Part shown: positions 1-6,022 of the stretch, piece after piece | Numbering within the stretch: position 1 is the stretch's first letter | Layout: every line of letters starts with the position of its first letter | Source of the DNA: Bacteroidota bacterium | GTDB taxonomy: Bacteria > Bacteroidota > Rhodothermia > Rhodothermales > UBA10348 | Direction of reading: 5' to 3' | Length of the DNA: 10,827 nucleotides | Assembly (NCBI GenBank): GCA_022571135.1 | Contig: JACZYK010000061.1 | Location: 1 to 10,827, forward strand | Made by a program: the position numbers and the translations under genes | Notes under the pieces: model-generated | What the model was told of the DNA's origin: nothing | The model's input: only the letters and a program-made list of their open reading frames with translations | The model's database searches: none

Positions 1-2
1 AA

Positions 3-668
3 GCGGACTGGCACCACATCTGGCTGAGTGAGGGCTTCGCGACGTACTTCACGCAACTATATATGGAACACGCGCACGGACGCGAGCGTCTCGTGCAGAG
101 TATGCAGGCTAGCTCGACTACTGCGCGCCGATATGCAGACCGGAATCCCTCGTCGCCTGTCGTTGATACGACGATCACGGACCTGAACAGACTGCTGAGC
201 GCGAATTCGTATCAGAAGGGTGGCTGGGCGCTCCATATGCTCCGAGGGCAAATCGGAGACGATGCTTTCTGGAACGGCATACGCAAGTATTACGAACGAT
301 ATCGGGACGGAAACGCCTGGACAAGAGATTTTCGTCGCGTCATGGAAGAAGAATCCGACCAGACGTTGGACTGGTTCTTCGATCAGTGGCTCTTCTCTCC
401 GGGTTATCCGGTCATAGAGGGCGAATGGAGCTTCGATCCGGACGACAGTCGGGTCACGGTAACCCTCCGACAGACGCAGACATGGGAACCATTTGAGCTC
501 CCTCTGGATGTCGGGATGTATTTTGACGGTAGAAGAGACCCCGTAATGGTCAACGTGAATCTGGACGGACGAACCCATACGTTTGTGTTCGAGACCGAGT
601 CCCGACCCTCTCGCCTCGCACTGGATCCAAATACGTGGGCGCTGATGGAAAACCGTTTTAATCGCTGA
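3..668 (+). CDS. M1 family zinc aminopeptidase, C-terminal part (5' end outside window)
   Basis: The reading frame is open from the left edge (first full codon at 3) to a TGA at 666-668, so this is the last 221 residues of a longer protein. It opens with WLSEGFATYF. In M1 (gluzincin) aminopeptidases this stretch follows the HExxH helix and supplies the third zinc ligand, here the Glu at 30-32. The HExxH motif itself must lie upstream of the window. The NSYQKGGWALHMLR stretch carries the conserved Tyr (210-212) that stabilises the transition state. The DWFFDQWLFSPGYP segment is the usual end of the catalytic domain. About 85 residues of beta-rich sequence follow and then the protein stops, so it lacks the long helical ERAP-type C-terminal domain and belongs to the short M1 type. 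Expected role: removal of N-terminal residues from peptides. Location cannot be judged without the N-terminus. The M28 peptidase gene follows after 17 bp, probably on the same transcript. Confidence 0.9.
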   Translation, partial: ADWHHIWLSEGFATYFTQLYMEHAHGRERLVQSMQASSTTARRYADRNPSSPVVDTTITDLNRLLSANSYQKGGWALHMLRGQIGDDAFWNGIRKYYERYRDGNAWTRDFRRVMEEESDQTLDWFFDQWLFSPGYPVIEGEWSFDPDDSRVTVTLRQTQTWEPFELPLDVGMYFDGRRDPVMVNVNLDGRTHTFVFETESRPSRLALDPNTWALMENRFNR

Positions 669-685
669 ACATTATTAATTCGCCC

Positions 686-2056
686 ATGAAAACGATTTTC
701 CGTCCTCTTGCTGTCTTCTTCCTCGTTTCAGGAACTACCGGTTTTGTCCAGGCACAAATGCCGCCTCCGTCGATCGATCTGAGGAAGTATGACATCGTTG
801 CTAGCGCTTCGGCCGACCGAATCGAAGCCGATATTCGAACGCTGGTCGGTTTTGGAACCCGTCACACCCTATCCGACACGCTGTCCGAAACACGTGGAAT
901 CGGTGCTGCAAGGCGCTGGATCAAGGCAGAATTCGATCGGATCTCGGAAACCTGCGGAGCGTGTCTCGATGTCAGCTATGGACGCTCCCTGGTGACGACA
1001 GAGCAGTCCAGACGAATACCAAGAGACACGTGGATCGTAAATGTCCTGGCCATCCAACGAGGAACCCGATACCCGAACCGGTATATCGTGATGACCGGTG
1101 ATATCGACTCACGCGTCTCAGGGGCGATGAACGATTCGACTGATTCTCCGGGCGCCAACGACAACGCGTCGGGCATGGCGGGCACGCTCGAAGCGGCGCG
1201 TCTACTAACGGCCTACGAGTTCCCGACGAGCATCCTCTACGCCGGTCTCTCTGGTGAAGAGCAGGGACTGTTCGGCGGAAAACATATGGCCCGCGTGGCC
1301 AGAGAAGAAGACTGGGATCTAGTCGGTGTTCTCAACAACGACATGATCGGAAATATCGAGGGTGTGGATGGCGTCATCGACAACTCCACGTTCAGAATTT
1401 TTTCGGAGCCCACACCGGTCACCGAAGAAGAACGCGAGCGCCGGGCCAGACGGTTTGCGGGTGGAGAGGTAGACGGCCCCTCCCGTCAACTGGCCCGATA
1501 CGTAGCAAAAATGGCCGACCGGTACATAGACAATCTGGACCCCATACTGATATATCGGCTCGACCGATTCGGGCGGGGTGGTCATCATCGTCCCTTCAAC
1601 GACGAGGGATTCGCCGGTATCCGGATCATGGAGACCCACGAGAACTACACTCGCCAGCACCAGGACATCCGGGTGGAGGACGGTATTCGGTACGGAGACG
1701 TCATCGAGGGAGTGAATTTCGACTATGCCTCGCGCCTCACGGCGGTCAATGCGATATCACTCGCCGGAATCGCCTGGGCCCCTCCCGCCCCGACGAATGT
1801 GAAAATCGGGGGCGCCGTGCGGCCGTCCACCACGCTCGCCTGGGACGCAGTCGACGACCCGGATCTGGCCGGTTTCATCGTGTACTGGCGGGATACGACG
1901 GCGCCGCGGTGGCAATACTCTCGCTTTGTCGGCAATCAGACCGAATACACGCTCGCGGGCATCGTTATCGACAACTACCTGTTCGGAGTTGCTTCTGTGG
2001 GAAAGGACGGAAACGAGAGCGTCGTGTCGTTTCCGACAGGATCGATCAGGCGGTAG
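686..2056 (+). CDS. Secreted M28 family metallopeptidase with fibronectin type III-like tail
   Basis: This 456-residue protein starts at an ATG 17 bp after the M1 gene. Residues 1-23 are a Sec signal peptide (basic start, hydrophobic core, likely cleavage after VQA), so the enzyme probably acts in the periplasm or outside the cell. The M28 di-zinc core is recognisable: bridging Asp D159 in PGANDNASG, the catalytic/ligand pair E191-E192 in SGEEQGLFGG, D219 in NNDMIGN, and H301 in GGHHRPF. The first ligand, normally His in a GHxDS motif, reads Asp (D139 in TGDIDS), with the following supporting D141 kept. Residues about 365-452 look like a fibronectin type III domain (APPAPTNVKI start, LAWDAVDDPDLAGFIVYW core), common as an add-on in secreted hydrolases. 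Expected activity is aminopeptidase or small-peptide hydrolysis, but the exact substrate is unknown. No Shine-Dalgarno motif precedes the start. Its 3' end lies 6 bp from that of the convergent isoaspartyl peptidase gene. Confidence 0.9.
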   Translation: MKTIFRPLAVFFLVSGTTGFVQAQMPPPSIDLRKYDIVASASADRIEADIRTLVGFGTRHTLSDTLSETRGIGAARRWIKAEFDRISETCGACLDVSYGRSLVTTEQSRRIPRDTWIVNVLAIQRGTRYPNRYIVMTGDIDSRVSGAMNDSTDSPGANDNASGMAGTLEAARLLTAYEFPTSILYAGLSGEEQGLFGGKHMARVAREEDWDLVGVLNNDMIGNIEGVDGVIDNSTFRIFSEPTPVTEEERERRARRFAGGEVDGPSRQLARYVAKMADRYIDNLDPILIYRLDRFGRGGHHRPFNDEGFAGIRIMETHENYTRQHQDIRVEDGIRYGDVIEGVNFDYASRLTAVNAISLAGIAWAPPAPTNVKIGGAVRPSTTLAWDAVDDPDLAGFIVYWRDTTAPRWQYSRFVGNQTEYTLAGIVIDNYLFGVASVGKDGNESVVSFPTGSIRR

Positions 2057-2062
2057 TACTTG

Positions 2063-3127
2063 CTACTCCTCCCGTTCGCCGTAGATCAGGATGACCTCGT
2101 TCCCGGCCGAATCGATGTAGCCACGGTACATTCCTTCCGTATTGAAGGGCATGGCGATATTCCCTTCGCGGTCAAGGGCTATGAGACCGCCTGTTCCACC
2201 CATCTCCCCCAGCGTCTCCATGATAACGGTCTCGGCCGCTTGTCGAAGGGTCTCCCCGGCATAGGCCATGCGCGCAGCCACATCGTGGGCTATCACACCG
2301 CGGATAAAGTATTCGCCATGACCCGTGGCCGATATACCGCACGTGGCGTTATCGGCGTACGTGCCCGCACCGATGATGGGCGCATCGCCGACCCGGCCGA
2401 AACGTTTATTGGTCATCCCGCCTGTTGAAGTTCCTGCGGCTATGTTTCCGACCCTGTCCAGCGCAACGGCTCCCACCGTACCGAAATGGTCGGCACCCGG
2501 GGAAATCGGAGCGTCCCCGACCTCGGATCCATACGGCAGCACCGACGCCCGCGACTCATTCTGCTGCGCCCTCTTGAGCTGACGCAATCGCCTCTCGGTC
2601 CGGAAGTAACTGTTTTCAACCATTTCGAGACCGTTCTCACGGGCAAACGTCTCGGCGCCCCGACCCACCATCATGACATGCGGCGAGGATTCCATCACCA
2701 GGCGAGCGGCTGCGATCGGGCTTTTAATGGTTTTTACGCCGGCGACCGATCCTGCGTTGCGGGTGCTCCCGTCCATGATCGACGAATCGAGTTCGTTGGT
2801 TTCTTCGCTGGTGAATACCGCCCCTATGCCTGCATTGAAGAGGGGCGAATCCTCCATCACCTGGATGCTGGCGACGACGGCATCGAGGCTCGATCCGCCA
2901 TTCTGAAGCACGGCATGCCCGGTTTGCAGCGCCTCGCTCAGCTTCTCGCGGTAAGCGGTCTCCCGCTCGGGCGTCATATTTGATTTCAGAATGGTACCCG
3001 CTCCGCCGTGAATGACGATGGCCACCGGAGCACGTCCACCGGACAGATCGGACGCGCAGCCGACGAACAGCATCGTCGTGGCGACTGTCAGAATTGAAAT
3101 CAAGCTTCTAAGCGTTTTCGTATGCAT
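2063..3127 (-). CDS. iaaA: Isoaspartyl peptidase / plant-type L-asparaginase (Ntn hydrolase, family T2), predicted lipoprotein
   Basis: The 354-residue protein matches the IaaA/plant-type asparaginase family, which hydrolyses beta-aspartyl (isoAsp) dipeptides and L-asparagine. Visible signatures are HGGAGT (40-45) near the mature N-terminus, the GTVGAVALD autoprocessing site with nucleophile T217, the GTSTGG loop (232-237), and the R245/D248 pair in GRVGDAP, the family's substrate-carboxylate region. The precursor is expected to cleave itself before T217 into alpha and beta chains. Residues 1-23 form a signal sequence ending in LFVGC, a reasonable lipobox with C24 as the lipidated residue, so the enzyme is probably anchored in the envelope. 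The E. coli enzyme is made without such a signal. Start is the ATG at 3125-3127; an 85-bp gap separates it from the PP2C gene upstream on the same strand. It sits tail-to-tail with the M28 peptidase gene, which suits a shared role in peptide breakdown. Confidence 0.93.
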   Translation of the reverse strand: MHTKTLRSLISILTVATTMLFVGCASDLSGGRAPVAIVIHGGAGTILKSNMTPERETAYREKLSEALQTGHAVLQNGGSSLDAVVASIQVMEDSPLFNAGIGAVFTSEETNELDSSIMDGSTRNAGSVAGVKTIKSPIAAARLVMESSPHVMMVGRGAETFARENGLEMVENSYFRTERRLRQLKRAQQNESRASVLPYGSEVGDAPISPGADHFGTVGAVALDRVGNIAAGTSTGGMTNKRFGRVGDAPIIGAGTYADNATCGISATGHGEYFIRGVIAHDVAARMAYAGETLRQAAETVIMETLGEMGGTGGLIALDREGNIAMPFNTEGMYRGYIDSAGNEVILIYGEREE

Positions 3128-3212
3128 GGTATTTTTGGCCTGTTAATGGTACCTGGAAACGGCCTATAAGCATTAGCAGGTTTTGTAATTTTCTTAGGCG
3201 AATCGATTTCCC
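3128..3212 (-). other. 85-bp intergenic spacer between PP2C phosphatase and iaaA
   Basis: This spacer is more AT-rich than its surroundings. Read on the minus strand it shows no hairpin followed by a T-run that would end the phosphatase transcript, and no convincing promoter for iaaA. The best partial element is a TATAGG-like block about halfway, without a matching upstream hexamer. Read-through from the phosphatase gene is possible, but a separate iaaA promoter cannot be excluded. Confidence 0.4.
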
Positions 3213-4937
3213 TCAGACCACCTTCAGAACAATCATGGTTAGGTCGTCCGACAGAACCGGCGCATTCTGTGTGAAAACCAGGATATCCGCATGAACAGCC
3301 TCCAGAATCTCCGTCGCCGACAGATGTCTGGATTCCTTTAACAACTTTTCGAGCCGCTCTTCTCCGTATTCCTCCTCGTCAGGACTCATGGCTTCGGTCA
3401 CGCCGTCGGTAAAGATGGCAAGCACGTCGCCCTCCCCCATTTCCACCATTCCGCGTTCGTACGGCACTCCCGTCATAACGCCCAGCAAAAGGCCTCCGAT
3501 CTCCAGCAACTCGATCTCTCCGTTCGCGCGAACCAGCGTCGGCGGATTGTGACCGGCGTTGACGTATTCGAAGTTTCTTTTGGTGTTGTCGTAGATGCCG
3601 TGGAAGTACGTGATGAACTTGTCGAATCCCGTGTTCTCGCTGATGACGCGATTGATCTGTACGACTGCCTCTTCCAGGGTCACGTCCATCGGTATCAGAA
3701 TGTGCAGAGCGGCCTGCAGATTGGACATGAGAAGAGACGCTGGAACTCCTTTTCCCGTCACGTCGGCGATGGCGACGAGCAACCTGTTATCGCCTAGCTT
3801 GATCATATCGAAATAGTCCCCGGCGACATAGTGGCTCGGGATTGCCAGGCTGGCCATCTCCAGACCTTCGAAATCGGGTAACTCCTGTGGTTGGAGACGT
3901 TCCTGGATTTCTCTGGCGAGCCGCATCTCTTCCTCGAGTCGCTCCCGCTCGATCTGGTGCTCCACCAGATACGAGTTCTGTAAAGACACAAAGGCCAGAT
4001 TCCCCAGGGCATACAGGAATTCGATATCGTCGGGCTGATAATCCTGTCCCGTCATCTTGGGTCCGAGGCAGAGCATTGCGCAAGTATCGCCCGTCTGTGC
4101 GATCGGCAGCACCAGCGTTATGCCGACATCCTTCAGTTCCTGCCATTGATCCGGAACGGGCTCGTCGTCCAGCAGGAGTAGCTCCCGGAGGGCGCAGAGC
4201 GAGCCGATGGTGGACTCGGATAAATCGGATTTTTTTACGCCCTTGGCGGCCACGATGTGCACGCCGGATTCATCGGCATCCTTCTCACTCGCAGAATCCG
4301 GCGTCTTCAGCAGAAACACGTGCTTTTGAACCAGCATCTGGCCCATGAGGGCGAAGGACAGAAGCTTCACAAGACGGCTTCTATCGACCGTGGCATTGAA
4401 TTCCTGGGAGAGATCAAAGAGAGTATTCAGCTGCTGAACCTTGCCGTCTAGATCACGGTTCGCCTGTTTGAGCTCCTCGACCATCAACGAATTATGGATC
4501 GCCGCCGAGGACATATTGACGAGCGAGAGCATGAACTCCAATTCCTGCTCTTCGAACGGTTTGCGGGTGAACTTAGAACCCAGACCGACAAGGCCAATTT
4601 CTCTGTGTCCGAACGCCACCGGAAAGACCAGTACGATTCCATGTTCTGCCAATTCCGCAGGCACATCATCGCCACGCATGAGCCCGTCCAGGCTTTTGCA
4701 CGTCACTTTGCAGGTTTCCCCGGGTTTGAGGCCGGCGATCCCTTTAGAGGCGGCAATCTGATATGCATCTAGCTGAGGATCGAAAAGAAGCACTGCGCCT
4801 TTGGTAACGAGCAGTTTGCTCATCGCCGTCAACAGCAAGTTGTTGAGAACGAACTCCAGGTCCAGCGACGAACTGAGAAGCTGGCTCGTCTCGTAAAGCG
4901 CCCGTAAATCGAAGCGATCGGTTCTGGTTTCCGTCAT
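3213..4937 (-). CDS. GAF-GAF-SpoIIE (PP2C) serine phosphatase, RsbU-like regulator
   Basis: The protein has 574 residues from the ATG at 4935-4937. Two GAF-type sensory domains come first (about 8-155 and 170-325), the first starting at the typical ALYETSQLLSSSLDLEFVL. A charged helical linker follows (about 327-351, ERERLEEEMRLAREIQERLQ) with the QERLQPQELP junction of RsbU-type phosphatases. The PP2C/SpoIIE domain fills 355-574. Its metal-binding acidic residues are present: D374 and D377 (GDYFD), D392 (ADVTGKG), D511 (TDGVTEA) and D565 (SDDLTMIVLK). NAGHNPP is also intact, so it should be active. Such enzymes usually dephosphorylate a STAS-domain anti-sigma antagonist and release a sigma factor; no such partner is in the window. 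No membrane segment is seen, so it is probably cytoplasmic. A GTG at 4980-4982 would add 15 residues and leave only 3 bp after the TPR gene. I prefer the ATG because the extra residues are not conserved-looking and the ATG sits where GAF proteins normally begin. Confidence 0.93.
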   Translation of the reverse strand: MTETRTDRFDLRALYETSQLLSSSLDLEFVLNNLLLTAMSKLLVTKGAVLLFDPQLDAYQIAASKGIAGLKPGETCKVTCKSLDGLMRGDDVPAELAEHGIVLVFPVAFGHREIGLVGLGSKFTRKPFEEQELEFMLSLVNMSSAAIHNSLMVEELKQANRDLDGKVQQLNTLFDLSQEFNATVDRSRLVKLLSFALMGQMLVQKHVFLLKTPDSASEKDADESGVHIVAAKGVKKSDLSESTIGSLCALRELLLLDDEPVPDQWQELKDVGITLVLPIAQTGDTCAMLCLGPKMTGQDYQPDDIEFLYALGNLAFVSLQNSYLVEHQIERERLEEEMRLAREIQERLQPQELPDFEGLEMASLAIPSHYVAGDYFDMIKLGDNRLLVAIADVTGKGVPASLLMSNLQAALHILIPMDVTLEEAVVQINRVISENTGFDKFITYFHGIYDNTKRNFEYVNAGHNPPTLVRANGEIELLEIGGLLLGVMTGVPYERGMVEMGEGDVLAIFTDGVTEAMSPDEEEYGEERLEKLLKESRHLSATEILEAVHADILVFTQNAPVLSDDLTMIVLKVV

Positions 4938-4985
4938 AAAAAACCGGAATGCGTGTGAGGATATTCTCGAATTCGCCGGCACAAG

Positions 4986-5741
4986 TTAAGGCCTTCTAAC
5001 GCTACCTGATACCGTCCTATCGGCGGGAAGCGTTGACAGGCTCTTGTTTTTGGCCGTGATCCTGGCCAGGAAAAAGTCAATGTCTCTCGCCTGCTGAGAG
5101 TCCGAATAGTCATCTCGTACGTGCTCGTACGCACGTCGAGCACCTTCCAGATTTCCGGCCTTCTCGTACGCCCTGCCCGCGTTCAGAAGATACTCGGGAG
5201 ATGTGACGCGGCTGCTGAAAATAGAAGCCGCCTGCATGTACAGGTCGCCGGCCCTTTCATAATTATCATTCATCTCATGGATGGCTGCTGCGCCGGCATA
5301 AGCGCTGGCTCCCAGGTAGTTCGAACTCCGGTTGTAATGCTCGAAGAACGAGAGAGCACGGGTCATATCACCCGATCTGAAGAGCGCATCGGCGGCATAG
5401 TAGCGTGCCAGGTTACCGGCGTCCGTTCCACCGAATTCTTCAGCGACCTCGACGAGACCGGCGAACGAGGCATCACCATCAATTGCGGCCTGATACTGGC
5501 CGGTTTCATAGAGAGCCACGGCTTTGACCATGAGCGTCGCCGCTTCGTCGTTTCTGCTCGACTGTATGTACGAAAAACCGAGAATCGAAATTAGGACAAC
5601 CACGATACCGCCGAGAGCGAAGTATACCGTGCTGCGGTGGTTCTCGAAGAAGTCGATTGCGCCGGCGTAAAATGTGATTACCTTATCCTCGCGCAGTTCC
5701 TGGCGCCTCGATACCTTTCTTGTTGGACCTAGCGTTGTCAT
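4986..5741 (-). CDS. Membrane-anchored tetratricopeptide repeat protein
   Basis: The protein has 251 residues from the ATG at 5739-5741. A short basic N-terminus (RKVSRRQELREDK) precedes one transmembrane helix at about 37-60 (VYFALGGIVVVLISILGFSYI). The rest, about 190 residues, is helical and outside the cytoplasm if the positive-inside rule holds. Helix pairs of TPR type are visible around 64-90, 110-140, 145-175 and 183-215; the last is clearest (LLNAGRAYEKAGNLEGARRAYEHV). The layout resembles E. coli YfgM, a single-pass TPR protein that works with the periplasmic/translocon chaperone network, but the sequence is not close enough to assign that name. TPRs bind proteins, so a scaffold or chaperone role is likely; the partner is unknown. 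A GTG at 5751-5753 would add four residues (MLFH). A GC-rich hairpin lies 13 bases before the ATG. The PP2C phosphatase gene follows on the same strand, 48 bp downstream (3 bp if its GTG start is used). Confidence 0.82.
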   Translation of the reverse strand: MTTLGPTRKVSRRQELREDKVITFYAGAIDFFENHRSTVYFALGGIVVVLISILGFSYIQSSRNDEAATLMVKAVALYETGQYQAAIDGDASFAGLVEVAEEFGGTDAGNLARYYAADALFRSGDMTRALSFFEHYNRSSNYLGASAYAGAAAIHEMNDNYERAGDLYMQAASIFSSRVTSPEYLLNAGRAYEKAGNLEGARRAYEHVRDDYSDSQQARDIDFFLARITAKNKSLSTLPADRTVSGSVRRP

Positions 5742-5751
5742 ATGGAATAAC

Positions 5752-5775
5752 ACTCACCGGCCCGTGCCGGTGTGT
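5752..5775 (-). promoter_or_regulatory. GC-rich hairpin in the leader of the TPR gene
   Basis: CACCGGC (5755-5761) and GCCGGTG (5766-5772) form a perfect 7-bp inverted repeat with a 4-base loop. A T-T mismatch and two further pairs extend it to 5752-5775. On the minus-strand transcript the stem ends 13 bases before the ATG, and its 3' arm contains GGTGAG, the only Shine-Dalgarno-like sequence before any start in this window. It might hide the ribosome binding region, act as an operator, or weakly stop plus-strand transcription, since CTTTT follows on that strand. Function is inference. Confidence 0.4.
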
Positions 5776-5804
5776 CTTTTGGGTGCATGATTTTCTGTAG
5801 TCAG

Positions 5805-5836
5805 ATAAATTATTCTTTTCTCGAACAGGGCGCAAC
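5805..5836 (-). promoter_or_regulatory. Candidate promoter for the TPR-phosphatase genes
   Basis: On the minus strand GTTG (5836-5833) is followed after 20 bases by TAATTTAT (5812-5805). This resembles the Bacteroidota housekeeping promoter (TTTG, about 19-21 bases, TAnnTTTG), with six of eight -7 positions matching. It would start transcription roughly 55-60 bases upstream of the TPR gene ATG, leaving the 5752-5775 hairpin in the leader. A short degenerate motif like this can occur by chance. Confidence 0.3.
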
Positions 5837-5846
5837 GTTTCTAACG

Positions 5847-5859
5847 CGGATCGGATCCG
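5847..5859. repeat. 13-bp palindrome in the divergent promoter region
   Basis: CGGATC-G-GATCCG is a perfect dyad with a single central base, in the space between the divergent TPR and gap genes. It lies about 10 bp upstream of the candidate minus-strand promoter and 165 bp before gap. It could be a binding site for a dimeric regulator, but no regulator gene is nearby and GATC-type palindromes also arise by chance. Confidence 0.25.
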
Positions 5860-5907
5860 GCTTGCACGAATCTTCGAAGTTGGTCTGGACCGCCTTTTTA
5901 ACCAAGA

Positions 5908-5955
5908 CTTGTTCGAATTTCCGAGCAGGTGTCGCCGACTGTTTCGATTTTCCGA
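5908..5955 (+). repeat. Pair of direct repeats upstream of gap, possible operators
   Basis: CTTGTTCGAATTTCCGA (5908-5924) and CTGTTTCGATTTTCCGA (5939-5955) match at 14 of 17 positions, and the core TTCGAnTTTCCGA at 12 of 13. The copies start 31 bp apart, about three DNA turns, so proteins bound to them would face the same side. Each contains a short dyad, TTCG-N6-CGA(A/G). A third partial copy, TTCGAAGTT, starts at 5873. The second copy ends 67 bp before the gap ATG. Spacing and position fit an operator pair, but this is inference. Confidence 0.35.
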
Positions 5956-6022
5956 ATCTGAAAAAACGCATGGGACATTGCCGTGCCCACGCTCAGCATT
6001 CACCCTAATCAGATTGTGTCTC

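Larger units (their letters stand above)
5742..6022. other. 281-bp divergent intergenic region between TPR gene and gap
   Basis: This is the only sizeable non-coding stretch in the window and must hold the start signals for both divergent gene runs. Apart from the hairpin, candidate minus-strand promoter, palindrome and direct repeats listed separately, I see no convincing plus-strand promoter, RNA gene or riboswitch. The last 114 bases before the gap ATG happen to be open in the gap frame from a TTG at 5909, but the encoded residues do not resemble a GAPDH N-terminus. Confidence 0.6.

Noticed and set aside
2052..2067. Small inverted repeat (GTAG...CTAC) between the convergent M28 and iaaA stop codons, considered as a two-way terminator
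   Set aside because: The stem is only four pairs plus a wobble and has no T-run on either side.
4230..4236. Seven-A run on the coding strand of the phosphatase gene as a possible programmed frameshift site
   Set aside because: It simply encodes Lys-Lys within an intact second GAF domain, the frame continues unbroken, and there is no alternative product of interest.
5909..6022. In-frame upstream extension of gap from a TTG codon, 38 residues
   Set aside because: The added residues do not resemble any GAPDH N-terminus and overlap the direct repeats. MAIKLGINGFGRIGR from 6023 is the expected start.
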